A DNA stretch of 64,000 bases from Paraburkholderia nodosa (GTDB lineage: Bacteria; Pseudomonadota; Gammaproteobacteria; Burkholderiales; Burkholderiaceae): assembly GCF_001718195.1 (NCBI RefSeq), contig NZ_MCNV01000019.1:62001-126000 (forward strand), in the 5' to 3' direction. Position numbers and translations under genes: made by a program. The notes below the pieces were generated by a model. It ran no database searches. It was not told the DNA's origin and saw only the letters and a list, made by a program, of their open reading frames with translations. Positions 56,548 to 64,000 of this stretch are shown in pieces (position 1 is the first letter of the stretch; each line of letters opens with the position of its first letter).

Positions 56548-56778
56548 ATGTTCGACCTCGATGGAGAGGCGCGCGAACGGCTCATCGTGTGGATTCGACG
56601 CCGCATGGAAGAGTACGGCATTACGTTCGAAGAGCTTGAAGCGTCTATTGCTGAAAGCGAAAAACTACCCAAGTACCGCGACGCATACGGGAATACGTGG
56701 AATGGCGAGGGCGATATGCCGGCCTGGCTGTTGCGCTATAAGCACGCGGGACAGGATATCGAGCATTTTCGCTGCTAG
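56548..56778 (+). CDS. Minimal H-NS-like DNA-binding protein
   Basis: 76 residues (MFDLDGEARERLIVWIRRRM). The C-terminus (about 42-75: KYRDAYGNTWNGEGDMPAWL) matches the H-NS C-terminal AT-hook-like domain (YRD..G.TW.G.G..PAW). The N-terminal 40 residues are a short helical region, about half of a normal H-NS oligomerisation domain. It may act as an H-NS antagonist or local silencer. A GAGAGGAA site precedes the ATG. Confidence 0.75.
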   Translation: MFDLDGEARERLIVWIRRRMEEYGITFEELEASIAESEKLPKYRDAYGNTWNGEGDMPAWLLRYKHAGQDIEHFRC

Positions 56779-57095
56779 CCATGACGGTGCGTGAGTGCGC
56801 GCCGGTGTTGCCCTTCGACCGCCAGACCGTTCGCGGCGCATGCCGCAAAGCCGCACATCGGTGCGGCGCCCAGTATTATTCAGCATAGTTTTAAAATGCC
56901 TTTCGGCGCGAGCCGGGATTTAATTGCGCCTCCTAATGTGCCGTGCCGGTTTAGGCGCGCAATGATTTATGCATTCTTTTTTGCTGGCATTTGCGCGCGT
57001 AATTAGTCAGCTTTTTTGAAAACTTCGGTTGGCTGCGCGATCAAGCTGCGCGACAATCTCGCCCATTGCGTTCTTGCTACGGCAGGGAGGTAGTC
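56779..57095. other. Non-coding interval before nnrU
   Basis: 317 bases without a supportable gene. It has an AT-rich centre (56880-57020, poly-T and poly-A runs such as CATTCTTTTTTG and CAGCTTTTTTGAAAAC). A weak hairpin, AAGCCGCACATCGGTGCGGCG, lies near 56850-56870. A clear sigma-70 promoter for nnrU could not be fixed. TTGAAA near 57015 is the best -35 candidate but no matching -10 was found. Confidence 0.5.
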
Positions 57096-57674
57096 ATGGC
57101 GATACTCGTGCTGGGCCTCGTGATTTTCATTGGTGTCCATTCGATCCGCATCGTGGCAGGGCCCTGGCGCGCCGCGCAGATCGAGCGCCTGGGTCCGCGT
57201 GCCTGGCGAGGCGCGTTCGCGTTGCTCTCCATTCTGGGCTTCGTGCTGATCGTCTATGGCTACGGTCTGTCACGCCGCTACCCCGTGCCGATCTGGCTGC
57301 CGCCGTTCTGGATGGCGCATGTCACGGCACTCCTCACCGCCATTGCCTTCATTCTGATCGTCGCGGCCTATGTGCCGGGCAATCACTTCAAGCGCGCGCT
57401 CGGCCAGCCGTTCGTGAGCGGCGTCGCGCTTTGGGCGTTCGCGCATCTGCTCGCCAACGGCACGCTCAACGACATCATCCTCTTCGGGGTCTTCCTCGTC
57501 TGGGCGTTGTTCGAGCTGCGAGGCGAGAACCGGCGCGACCGAGAAGCCGGGGTGGTCTATCCGCCGGGAGAGGTGTCGCGCGATGCGATCGTCGTCGTGG
57601 TCGGGCTCGTGGTCTGGGCCGTGTTCGCCTTCTGGCTGCATGGCGTGCTGATCGGCGTGCGGCCGCTCGGCTGA
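57096..57674 (+). CDS. nnrU: NnrU-family membrane protein
   Basis: 192 residues from the ATG at 57096, with an AGGGAGGT ribosome site. Multi-pass membrane protein with helices near 1-18, 37-60, 78-102, 115-140 and 160-185. The LGLVIFIGVHSIRIVAGPWR start and GFVLIVYGYG are NnrU-type. The family occurs with nitrite/nitric oxide reductase genes but also widely alone. Transport of a haem or nitrogen-oxide compound is assumed, not shown. Confidence 0.85.
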   Translation: MAILVLGLVIFIGVHSIRIVAGPWRAAQIERLGPRAWRGAFALLSILGFVLIVYGYGLSRRYPVPIWLPPFWMAHVTALLTAIAFILIVAAYVPGNHFKRALGQPFVSGVALWAFAHLLANGTLNDIILFGVFLVWALFELRGENRRDREAGVVYPPGEVSRDAIVVVVGLVVWAVFAFWLHGVLIGVRPLG

Positions 57675-57699
57675 GTGCGCGGCAGGCCGCGAGCGCACT

Positions 57700-57731
57700 G
57701 CAAAAAAAGAAGCCTGCACATGGCAGGCTTC
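57700..57731 (-). terminator. Intrinsic terminator of the pcaHG operon
   Basis: GAAGCCTGC (57709-57717) and GCAGGCTTC (57723-57731), 5-base loop. On the minus strand it is followed by seven T, so it ends the leftward pcaHG transcript 113 bases after the pcaG stop. Confidence 0.85.
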
Positions 57732-57843
57732 ACAAGGTACAGCTCGGAGTTCCGCGATCAGTTCGCAGTGTCACGATCATAGGGCCAGTTCATGAAAGCC
57801 GCGTGAAAGTCCGTGCGATTCGTCTCGCGTGTCCGTTGATGCA

Positions 57844-58431
57844 TCAAAGATCGAAGAACACCGTTTCCTGTTCGCCCTGCATGCGGATGTCGAACGTGTA
57901 GACGATGCTGCCGGCCTGCTCGCTACGGCGCGCGATGAGCGTGTCGCGGCGCGCCGCGGGCACGGCGGAGAGCACCGGGTCCGCGGCGTTGGCGGCGGCT
58001 TCGTCTTCGAAGTAGATGCGCGTAAAGGTGTGCGTGAGCATCCCGCGCATCATCACGATCACATTCAGATGCGGCGCTTCGCCGGCGTTCTCGACGCCCG
58101 GCTTCACGGTGTGCACGATGAAACGGTGCTGCGCATCCGTGCCCGTGCCCACGCGTGCAAAACCGCGGAAGCCGTCTTTGGCGATTTCCTCGCGCGAAGC
58201 CGGATAGCGGCCGTTTGCGTCGACCTGCGAAAACTCGAGCATCGCGTCGAACACGGCGTTGCCGTCGCCGTCGATCACGCGGCCGATCAGCGTGATGTGC
58301 TCGCCCGGCGTTTCAGGCCCGACCACGTTGGCCGTGAAGAGGCTCTTCAAATCGAAGTCGTATTGCTGCGGACACAGGCCGTAGGCAAAGTACGGGCCGA
58401 CCGTTTGCGAAGGCGTTTCCTTGAGTGCCAT
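57844..58431 (-). CDS. pcaG: Protocatechuate 3,4-dioxygenase alpha subunit
   Basis: 195 residues (MALKETPSQTVGPYFAYGLC). QTVGPYF is the family start, then the IDGDGNAVFDAMLEFSQVDANGRY block (read in parts), GFARVGTGTDAQHRFIVHTVKPG and MMRGMLTHTFTRIYF. The alpha subunit lacks the iron ligands but shapes the active site. It lies three bases after pcaH. It opens protocatechuate to beta-carboxymuconate in the beta-ketoadipate pathway. Confidence 0.96.
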   Translation of the reverse strand: MALKETPSQTVGPYFAYGLCPQQYDFDLKSLFTANVVGPETPGEHITLIGRVIDGDGNAVFDAMLEFSQVDANGRYPASREEIAKDGFRGFARVGTGTDAQHRFIVHTVKPGVENAGEAPHLNVIVMMRGMLTHTFTRIYFEDEAAANAADPVLSAVPAARRDTLIARRSEQAGSIVYTFDIRMQGEQETVFFDL

Positions 58432-58434
58432 GGT

Positions 58435-59139
58435 TCAACGCTCCGTGGGGGTTTGGTTCGGGCCGCGCAGCACGATGTCGAATTCGTAGCCGAGTGCGTA
58501 GCCTTCTTCGGTGGTGTCGAGCGAGAAGCGCGAAATCATGCGCTCGCGTGCGTCTTCCGGCGTGCCCTGATAGATCGGGTCGAACGCGAGCAGCGGGTCG
58601 CCGGGGAAATACATCTGCGTGACGAGACGCGAGCCGAAGTAGTCGCCGAACAGCGAGAAGTGGATGTGATTCGGACGCCACGCGTTCGGGTGATTGCCCC
58701 AGGGATACGCGCCCGGCTTGATCGTGAGGAAACGATAGCGGCCGTCGTTATCGGTGATCGCGCGGCCGGCGCCGAGGAAGTTCGGATCGAGCGGCGCGTC
58801 GTGCTGGTCCTGCTTGTGGACATAGCGGCCGGCGGCATTGGCCTGCCAGATTTCGACGAGCGTGTTGCGCACCGGCTTGCCGCCTTCGTCGAGCACGCGG
58901 CCCGTCACGATGATGCGCTCGCCGAGCGGCGCGCCATTCCTGGCCGCGTTGCGCGTGAGGTCGTGGTCGAGCGCGCCGAGGTCGTCGGTGCCGTACACGG
59001 GTGCGTGCTGGTTGCGCAGCTTTTCCTTCAGGGGGATGAGCGGGAGCGTGGGGCCGCGTTTGACCGACGAACGGTACGGCGGATAAACGTACGCGGGATG
59101 CGAGTCGAAGTCGCGCGGCGACAGGATGGACTCGTCCAT
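58435..59139 (-). CDS. pcaH: Protocatechuate 3,4-dioxygenase beta subunit
   Basis: 234 residues from the ATG at 59139 with a GGAGACACCCC leader. Iron ligands are Tyr 106 (AGRYVHK), Tyr 145 (PGAYPWGN), His 158 and His 160 (NHIHFS). The 39-residue spacing between the two Tyr matches the known enzymes. WQANAAGRY, DPNFLGAGR and MYFPGDPL are also conserved. The beta subunit holds the non-haem Fe(III). Regulated by the divergent pcaQ. Confidence 0.97.
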   Translation of the reverse strand: MDESILSPRDFDSHPAYVYPPYRSSVKRGPTLPLIPLKEKLRNQHAPVYGTDDLGALDHDLTRNAARNGAPLGERIIVTGRVLDEGGKPVRNTLVEIWQANAAGRYVHKQDQHDAPLDPNFLGAGRAITDNDGRYRFLTIKPGAYPWGNHPNAWRPNHIHFSLFGDYFGSRLVTQMYFPGDPLLAFDPIYQGTPEDARERMISRFSLDTTEEGYALGYEFDIVLRGPNQTPTER

Positions 59140-59234
59140 GGGGTGTCTCCTGGGGTGGATTATTGGGGAAAGGCTCGTTGCCTGCAGCGATTTGTCGCTA
59201 CGAGCCGATGCAGCCACTTTATCCAAAGCGAAAA

Positions 59235-59288
59235 GTTATGCAAAATGATGTTTTTTCGCACTTCATATAACGAACCGTTATGCAAAAC
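59235..59288. promoter_or_regulatory. Candidate PcaQ operator in the pcaH-pcaQ intergenic region
   Basis: The 11-mer GTTATGCAAAA occurs twice, 43 bases apart (59235-59245 and 59278-59288). A palindrome, ATAACG-AAC-CGTTAT (59267-59281), overlaps the second copy and the pcaQ start codon. Known PcaQ sites have ATAAC-like arms. The layout suits activation of pcaHG and autorepression of pcaQ. Confidence 0.65.
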
Positions 59289-60296
59289 CGGCTCGCGGAC
59301 GGACGCGTCAAATTCCGCCATCTCCAGTGTTTTCTTGCCGTGGCGCAGATGGGCAGCGTGCAGCAGGCTGCCGAGAGTCTTTCGGTCACGCAACCCGCCG
59401 TGTCGAAGACGATCGCCGAGCTGGAGCTCGTGCTGGGCGTGAAGCTGTTCGAGCGCGGTCGGCACGGTGCGGTGCCCACCCGCGAGGGGCAGCTTTTCAT
59501 GCCGCACGCGAGCGCCTGCGTGAGCGCGCTGCGCCAGGGCGTGGCCTTGCTCGCGCGCGACGAAGGCGCGGTGGCCGCGACGCTTGATATCGGCGTGCTG
59601 CCCACGGTGGCGACGGCGTTGCTGCCCGGCGCGTTGCGTCACTTCGGCGAGGAATGGCCGCGGGTGAGCGTGCGGCTCGTGACGGGCGCCAACACGGAGT
59701 TGCTCGAGCGGTTGAAGACAGGGGCAATCAGCTTTGCAGTGGGCCGTCTGGCCGACCCCGAGCGCATGGTGGGCCTGAGCTTCGAGCAGTTGTACAACGA
59801 GCCGCTCGCCGTGGTGGTGCGCGCGGGACATCCGCTCGCGCCGGGGGCGGGGCTGCCGGCGCAACTCGCATCGTTTCCGCTTGTGCTGCCGCCGTTCGGC
59901 ACGTTGATCCGCCAGGCGGCGGACAGTCTGCTCGCCGCCTGGGGGGCGCCGCCGCTGTCGGCGTTCGTCGAGTTGCTATCGGTTTCGGTGGGGCGCGCGC
60001 TCGCGCTCGAGAACGACGCGGTGTGGTTCGTGCCCGCCGGTGCCGTCGAGTACGACCTGCGGCGCGGGACGCTGGTGCGGTTGCCGTTGCCTTCTGCGGG
60101 CGGCGAGGAGCCGGTGGGGGTGATTCAGCGTACCGATACCCAGCCCACGCCTGCCGGTCGCGCGCTGATCGAGGCGGTGCGGCGTGCGGCGCGCGAGCGC
60201 GATGTGCGGCCGGATGGCTCAGCGGCTCCGCGGGCGCGGCGTGCGCGTACCGCAAACCCTTCCGCTGGCAAGCGTTCGCCCGACGCCGGGGGGTGA
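59280..60296 (+). CDS. pcaQ: LysR-family regulator PcaQ
   Basis: 338 residues. HTH about 12-70 (FRHLQCFLAVAQMGSVQQAA; SVTQPAVSKTIAELE). The C-terminal effector-binding domain (about 95-310) has the SFAVGRLADPE and LSFEQLYNEPLAVVV blocks typical of PcaQ. The last 35 residues are a basic Arg/Pro-rich tail. Divergent from pcaHG. The inducer is expected to be beta-carboxymuconate or a related pathway acid. Confidence 0.93.
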   Translation: MQNRLADGRVKFRHLQCFLAVAQMGSVQQAAESLSVTQPAVSKTIAELELVLGVKLFERGRHGAVPTREGQLFMPHASACVSALRQGVALLARDEGAVAATLDIGVLPTVATALLPGALRHFGEEWPRVSVRLVTGANTELLERLKTGAISFAVGRLADPERMVGLSFEQLYNEPLAVVVRAGHPLAPGAGLPAQLASFPLVLPPFGTLIRQAADSLLAAWGAPPLSAFVELLSVSVGRALALENDAVWFVPAGAVEYDLRRGTLVRLPLPSAGGEEPVGVIQRTDTQPTPAGRALIEAVRRAARERDVRPDGSAAPRARRARTANPSAGKRSPDAGG

Positions 60297-60336
60297 GGCT
60301 TTACGGCTCCAGCAGACCCAACGCCGCGCGCCACAT

Positions 60337-60999
60337 TTAGCTGGCCGTGAGCTTCGTCCTGGTGCGTGACTTCGAGGTTGCCGACGCTTCCGGTGCGACG
60401 CCGGGCAGGCGCGCACTCGTTGCCATCCACAGCACTTCGGCGTCTTCTTCGCTCGTCGAAATGGCCGCGTGGCCGGTGCGGCTGTCGAAGTAGAGGCTGT
60501 CGCCGGCTTCCAGACACGTGGGCGCGTAAAGCTCCGAATACAGGCACACGCTGCCGCTGACCACGTAGAGAAACTCTTCGCCTTCGTGGCGGCCCCAGTC
60601 GTCGAACGCATCGAGCGAATGCGCGGTGATGCGGATGCGAAACGGCAGCATGGCCTTGTGCGCGAGATCGGTTGCGAGCAACTCCATTTGATAGCCGCGA
60701 TAGGCGTGGCGTTGACCCGCGCCATTGCGCGTGAGCGCGCGGCGGCCGCCGGCATTGAGCTTGGGCGGGGTGCCGAACAGCTCGGCCAGGTCGATTCTGA
60801 GCCCGCCGACGATCTTTTGCAGCACGTCGAAGGTCGGCGACATGAGCCCGTTTTCGACTTTCGACAGGGTCGAGCGCGAGACGCCGCACAGGCGGCTGGC
60901 CGTATCGAGCGTCAGCTCCTGGGCGACGCGCGCGGCGCGCACGCGGCGGCCGAGGTCGGTGGTCGCCGTGCTGGCGGATGGGGTGAGCGTGGAATCCAT
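60337..60999 (-). CDS. XRE-cupin transcriptional regulator
   Basis: 220 residues. XRE HTH about 14-72 (LGRRVRAARVAQELTLDTAS; CGVSRSTLSKVENGLMSPTFD in two pieces). C-terminal cupin_2 about 110-185 (HEGEEFLYVVSGSVCLYSEL; LEAGDSLYFDSRTGHAAIS). Regulators of this kind often control amino-acid or small-molecule uptake and use. The target is not visible here. Divergent from the small gene at 61350 across a 350-base interval. Confidence 0.85.
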   Translation of the reverse strand: MDSTLTPSASTATTDLGRRVRAARVAQELTLDTASRLCGVSRSTLSKVENGLMSPTFDVLQKIVGGLRIDLAELFGTPPKLNAGGRRALTRNGAGQRHAYRGYQMELLATDLAHKAMLPFRIRITAHSLDAFDDWGRHEGEEFLYVVSGSVCLYSELYAPTCLEAGDSLYFDSRTGHAAISTSEEDAEVLWMATSARLPGVAPEASATSKSRTRTKLTAS

Positions 61000-61349
61000 G
61001 GGCTACGTTCGAATGCTGCGAAAAGCCCTGGTTGGGCCCCGCGATGTCTTACCGATCATATCAAACGGTTGCCCGCACGAAACCCTGGATTGGCCTGGCT
61101 GGGCCGCGCCGTCGGCTCGGCAGTGCGGGGTAACCCCATCGTGGATTGACGCCCTGTTCAATTGCGAATTAAAACGATTCGACTTAACGATATCTAAAAG
61201 TTAATCCGCCGATGTTTTAACAAATTTTAAAGATTTCTTGGTTTTGATATTAGAGTGACGCCTCAATATGCGTCCATGCGCCGCGGCTCTCACGGATTTT
61301 GATATTTATCATTGTAATCAGATGATGTGGATCAAGTGGAGAGAGCAAA
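61000..61349. other. Long divergent regulatory interval with two FNR-like sites
   Basis: 350 bases without a gene. The part 61160-61260 is AT-rich. Two FNR/ANR-like sites: TTGAT-ATTT-ATCAT (61299-61312) and ATGAT-GTGG-ATCAA (61322-61335), each 9 of 10 to TTGAT-N4-ATCAA, 23 bases centre to centre. They lie just upstream of the ATG at 61350. The promoter of the XRE-cupin gene must read leftward from the other side. Confidence 0.5.
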
Positions 61350-61553
61350 ATGCATGACGAACGACTGGAGTTATTGCTGGCAATCTCGCGAAGAACGCTC
61401 GGGATCGAGAACTTCGAACTGACCGGGAAGCCGACCGCCGACGCGCACCTCGTGAGCGCGGAGGATATTGGCCGCGCGCTGGAGTCGGCCTATGACGCCG
61501 GGCTGATCGTCGGCTACCGCATGGGACGCGTGGAGTGCGAAGAGAACACCTGA
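61350..61553 (+). CDS. DUF6900-like small protein
   Basis: 67 residues (MHDERLELLLAISRRTLGIE). The opening LLLAISRRTLGIENFE and C-terminal LESAYDAGLIVGYRMGR fit the DUF6900 pattern of short proteins in Burkholderia and relatives. Ribosome site GGAGAGAG. The function is unknown. A good terminator follows. Confidence 0.72.
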   Translation: MHDERLELLLAISRRTLGIENFELTGKPTADAHLVSAEDIGRALESAYDAGLIVGYRMGRVECEENT

Positions 61554-61577
61554 TTACCGCATGACGCGATTTAGGAG

Positions 61578-61604
61578 CGGCGCCCTTTAAAGGGCGCCGT
61601 TTTT
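61578..61604 (+). terminator. Intrinsic terminator after the DUF6900-like gene
   Basis: Perfect palindrome CGGCGCCCTTT/AAAGGGCGCCG (61578-61599), then TTTTT. The two outer arms form the stem. Confidence 0.85.
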
Positions 61605-61752
61605 ATTTTGGTTTTGGTTAATACGATAATAAACGTTGCCTGATGAATGGGCGATGTGGCGTCTGATCAGTTCCGACGATTGTCAATCGACGCTTCATCG
61701 GCTGCATGACTCCCCAGGGTGCCTGCACCTGTTGCCAGGGAAACCTGACCGA

Positions 61753-62259
61753 TCAGACGAGCCGACGCAATGGCGCGAGCGACCAATCGTGCGGCACGCC
61801 ATGCACGGCGAAAAACCACGCGGCCACCCATGACGCCGCGACGACGATCAGGTCGCAGCGTCCGCTGCGCCACCAGTTCAGCGAATGCCGTTGAAAGATC
61901 CACGGCACACCGAGCGGATTGGGCCAGTCCGCGAACAGGTGGATCACGCCTCCGCAAGCGAAGCCGAACGCGGGCGCCGCGAGCGGCACGTGCCCGAGTT
62001 TGTGATACGACCACACGAGCAACGCGATCCAGCCGATGCCCCAGTGCGTGAACGTGCGATGCGTGATCCAGAGGCGCCGCTTCTTGCGCCACCAGGCGAC
62101 CTCCAGCCAGTCGGGCGCCGATCCGCCCGCGACACCCGCTGCGAACGCGAGCGCGGCGTAGAGATGCCAGGCGCTATCGGCGCCCTGATGCGTGACGATT
62201 GCGGCGGCGATGACGCCGGCGGCCCAACCCGTGGCGTGATGTGCGGTGCCTGATGCCAT
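61753..62259 (-). CDS. YdjM-like inner-membrane metal-dependent hydrolase
   Basis: 168 residues, 4 membrane helices (about 10-24, 33-48, 73-110, 140-156). Family motifs: SGTAHHATG (start), GSAPDWLE near 45-52, HRTFTHWGIGW near 67-77, and VIHLFADWPNPLGVPW near 104-120. The His/Asp set would bind a metal. YdjM is LexA-controlled in E. coli; no SOS box was noticed here. Confidence 0.85.
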   Translation of the reverse strand: MASGTAHHATGWAAGVIAAAIVTHQGADSAWHLYAALAFAAGVAGGSAPDWLEVAWWRKKRRLWITHRTFTHWGIGWIALLVWSYHKLGHVPLAAPAFGFACGGVIHLFADWPNPLGVPWIFQRHSLNWWRSGRCDLIVVAASWVAAWFFAVHGVPHDWSLAPLRRLV

Positions 62260-62390
62260 GAAGCGGTGTGTTGCGAAGTCGAAGGGGGCGCAATCTTCGC
62301 AGATGTGTCGCCGTTATGACAGGGGTGACATGCGGGCGACTTGCGGTACGTCGTGTGGCGCGTGCGGTGCCCGCGCCAGCCGTTCGCGCG

Positions 62391-62747
62391 TCAGGTCGTG
62401 CAGCGCGCCACGTCGAAGCGCAGTTCTTCTTCAGGCGGATCGTTCGACGCGGAAGCGCCGTGCGTCACGCGAATGACCGAGCCGTGGCCGTTCGGCGTGA
62501 GCGTGACGAAGTACGACGCGTCCGAGCGCGAGCCTACGCTCAGTTCCGTCGTATTGCCGTCGCGCGAACTGTGCACGTGCGGCAAGCGGTCTTCGAGGCA
62601 GCTCGCGACCGACGACGCCGAACGCGCCGACGAAGCGTAGATCATCGGTTCGCCATTCGAAGCAGTGCCGGACGGCGGTGTCGATCCACAAGCGGCGATG
62701 AGCGCGAGCGGAGTCGCGGCGAGAAGTCGTTGCGTGAGCGTTTTCAT
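62391..62747 (-). CDS. Small lipoprotein, unknown
   Basis: 118 residues from the ATG at 62747. Signal peptide with lipobox LIAAC (Cys 20). The mature part has SCLEDRLPHVHSSRDGNTTE and a SYFVTLTPNGHGSVIRV beta region, a pattern seen in small Burkholderia lipoproteins. The second Cys (about 50) and the last Cys near the end may pair. No known role. Confidence 0.78.
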   Translation of the reverse strand: MKTLTQRLLAATPLALIAACGSTPPSGTASNGEPMIYASSARSASSVASCLEDRLPHVHSSRDGNTTELSVGSRSDASYFVTLTPNGHGSVIRVTHGASASNDPPEEELRFDVARCTT

Positions 62748-62854
62748 AGGCGGCGTGACAATATCGAAGCAGCGGATTATGCCAATGAGTATACGCACCC
62801 TGATCTGAATCAAGGCCTACGCAGACGTAAAAAGATGCAACAGTTCACAAGAAA

Positions 62855-62887
62855 AAACGCACATGCGCTTGTGGCGCATGTGCGTTT
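62855..62887 (-). terminator. Intrinsic terminator of the porin gene
   Basis: AAACGCACATGCGC (62855-62868) and GCGCATGTGCGTTT (62874-62887), 5-base loop. On the minus strand it reads into TTTTTTC. It lies 55 bases after the porin stop. Confidence 0.87.
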
Positions 62888-62941
62888 CGCAAAGGACAGG
62901 CAGCGTGGCGGGTCGCGCCGGGTTTGCCCAACCGCGAGCGA

Positions 62942-64000
62942 TCAGAAGCGGTGACGCAGACCGACTGTCGCGGCCACCTGGTTGTTCGTTGAAGAAGGCG
63001 AGAGCGTATTGATCGCAGCGACGTTTGCGATGCCCGAGCCGTCGGCGTTATAGCCGAGCGAGCCCGAAGCGTGCTGGTAGACGCCAGCGAGGTAGACGTC
63101 CGTGCGCTTGCTCAACGAGTAGTCGGTGCCGAGCACCACGGTGTGCCACTTCGGGCTGTTGTTGCTGCCGTTGCCGGTGACCGTGCCGTCGGTGAACGTG
63201 TAGGAGCCGACGAACGCGAGGGCGGGCGTCAGATGGTAGGCGCCGTTGATTTCATAGTTGTCGACGTGCAGGTTGAGGCCTGAGAGGCCCGGCAGCGGCG
63301 CGCTGCCGCCACTCGAGAGACTCTGCATGCCGTCGATCTGCGAGTGTGTCCACACGAAGCCAACTTGTGCCGGGCCGTAGGTGTAGTTCACGCCCGCGCC
63401 AAACGAGCGCTGCAGCCGCGCCGAGATGTTCTGGTCGGCCGAGGCCGCGCTGTTCGCGGCGCCGAGGCCGCCGGAGTTGTTTTGTTGCGAGTAGGCGGCC
63501 GCGAAGTTCAGCGGGCCGTTGCCGTACGATGCGCCCACGCTCCACGCGCGGCCATTCGCGAAGCCGTTCGCGTCGTTGCTGAAGCCGTACAGGCCGCCGA
63601 ACTGGAGGCCCGCGTAGTTTGCGCTGGCGTACTTGACCGAGTTCTTGATCGAATAGCTTTGGGCGAGGTTGTCGTTGTCGAACGGGTGGCCCGCGAGATT
63701 GTTGCCGTAGCCCGCGCCGGCTTCCGAGAGCGGCGAGAGGTAGTCGACCATCGAGTCGTACTGCCGCCCGAGCGTGAGCGTGCCGAACTTGTCGCTCTTC
63801 AAGCCGACGTAGGCCTGGCGGTTAAAGCCGCTGTCGCCGTTCTTGTAGCCGCCGTTGTTGAGGTTGAAGCCGCTTTCGAGGGTGAAGATCGCCTTCAGGC
63901 CGCCGCCCAGGTCTTCGGCGCCGCGAAAGCCGAAGTAGTTGTTCGAGAGAGCGCCGCTGCCCTGAGCCCACAGGCTGTGGCCGCCGACGTTGTTCGCGTA
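62942..64000 (-). CDS. Gram-negative trimeric porin (5' end outside window)
   Basis: 352 residues visible, open to the right edge in frame (YANNVGGHSLWAQGSG...). Bacterial porin_4-type features: SNNYFGFRGAEDLGGGLKAI, FNRQAYVGLKSDKFGTLTLG, GRQYDSMVDYL, NSVKYASANYAGLQFGGLYG, and the C-terminal strand ending GLRHRF with terminal Phe. A start at 63802 is only an internal Met. A 16-strand outer-membrane beta-barrel for small solutes. Only the signal peptide and first strand are missing. Confidence 0.94.
   Translation of the reverse strand, partial: YANNVGGHSLWAQGSGALSNNYFGFRGAEDLGGGLKAIFTLESGFNLNNGGYKNGDSGFNRQAYVGLKSDKFGTLTLGRQYDSMVDYLSPLSEAGAGYGNNLAGHPFDNDNLAQSYSIKNSVKYASANYAGLQFGGLYGFSNDANGFANGRAWSVGASYGNGPLNFAAAYSQQNNSGGLGAANSAASADQNISARLQRSFGAGVNYTYGPAQVGFVWTHSQIDGMQSLSSGGSAPLPGLSGLNLHVDNYEINGAYHLTPALAFVGSYTFTDGTVTGNGSNNSPKWHTVVLGTDYSLSKRTDVYLAGVYQHASGSLGYNADGSGIANVAAINTLSPSSTNNQVAATVGLRHRF

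Noticed and set aside
57829..59442. 537-codon plus-strand frame across pcaG, pcaH and the pcaQ start
   Set aside because: Antisense to two well-recognised enzyme genes, with a composition typical of antisense frames.

Overview
The window is high-GC DNA from a Burkholderia-type betaproteobacterium, most likely Paraburkholderia, Caballeronia or Burkholderia sensu lato. The evidence is the GC-ending codon use, a divergent pcaQ/pcaHG cluster, a Burkholderia-style trimeric porin and a very long double UvrA. About 50 kb (1 to roughly 50.3 kb) is one temperate prophage that continues past the left edge. The last 13.7 kb is host chromosome.

The prophage follows the lambdoid plan. A leftward early operon (11347 to 1, minus strand, many ATGA overlaps) carries a ParB-like protein, HNH, ASCH, Gp37/Gp68 and DUF4031 proteins, two secreted proteins and many small unknowns. 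The immunity region (11.3-12.6 kb) has an XRE repressor flanked by two nearly identical, mirror-image promoter/operators: PL leftward, and PR rightward into a Cro-like gene. The rightward early operon (12.3-21.1 kb) holds a CII-like regulator, PD-(D/E)XK nucleases, an O-like replication protein whose own gene contains an array of palindromic repeats (probable origin), NinX and YbcO family proteins and a possible Q-like antiterminator. A promoter-plus-terminator pair at 21.08-21.18 kb has the layout of lambda PR'-tR'.

The late region combines a lambda-type head with a Mu-type contractile tail. The head module (22.8-31.3 kb) has Nu1/GpA terminase, gpW, portal, S49 protease, acidic scaffold-like protein, gpD, gpE and an FII-like protein. 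The tail module (31.3-41.8 kb) has sheath, tube, a chaperone with a canonical GGGTTTT -1 slippery site, a tape measure with a lysozyme domain, and gpN, gpP, gp45, gp46, gp47 and gp48 homologues. Then come tail fibres (one with a Sec signal peptide), a lower-GC polytopic membrane protein (possible lysogenic conversion), lysis genes with a glucosaminidase endolysin, a lipoprotein and a patatin-like phospholipase. A leftward gene with a perfect CTGT-N8-ACAG LexA box closes the prophage. No integrase is present, so the left attachment site must lie outside the window.

The host part contains a 1965-residue UvrA with two complete UvrA units, a candidate structured small RNA with its own promoter and terminator, a minimal H-NS-like protein, NnrU, protocatechuate 3,4-dioxygenase (pcaHG) with its LysR regulator pcaQ, an XRE-cupin regulator, a DUF6900-like small protein, a YdjM-like membrane hydrolase, a lipoprotein and a porin cut by the right edge.
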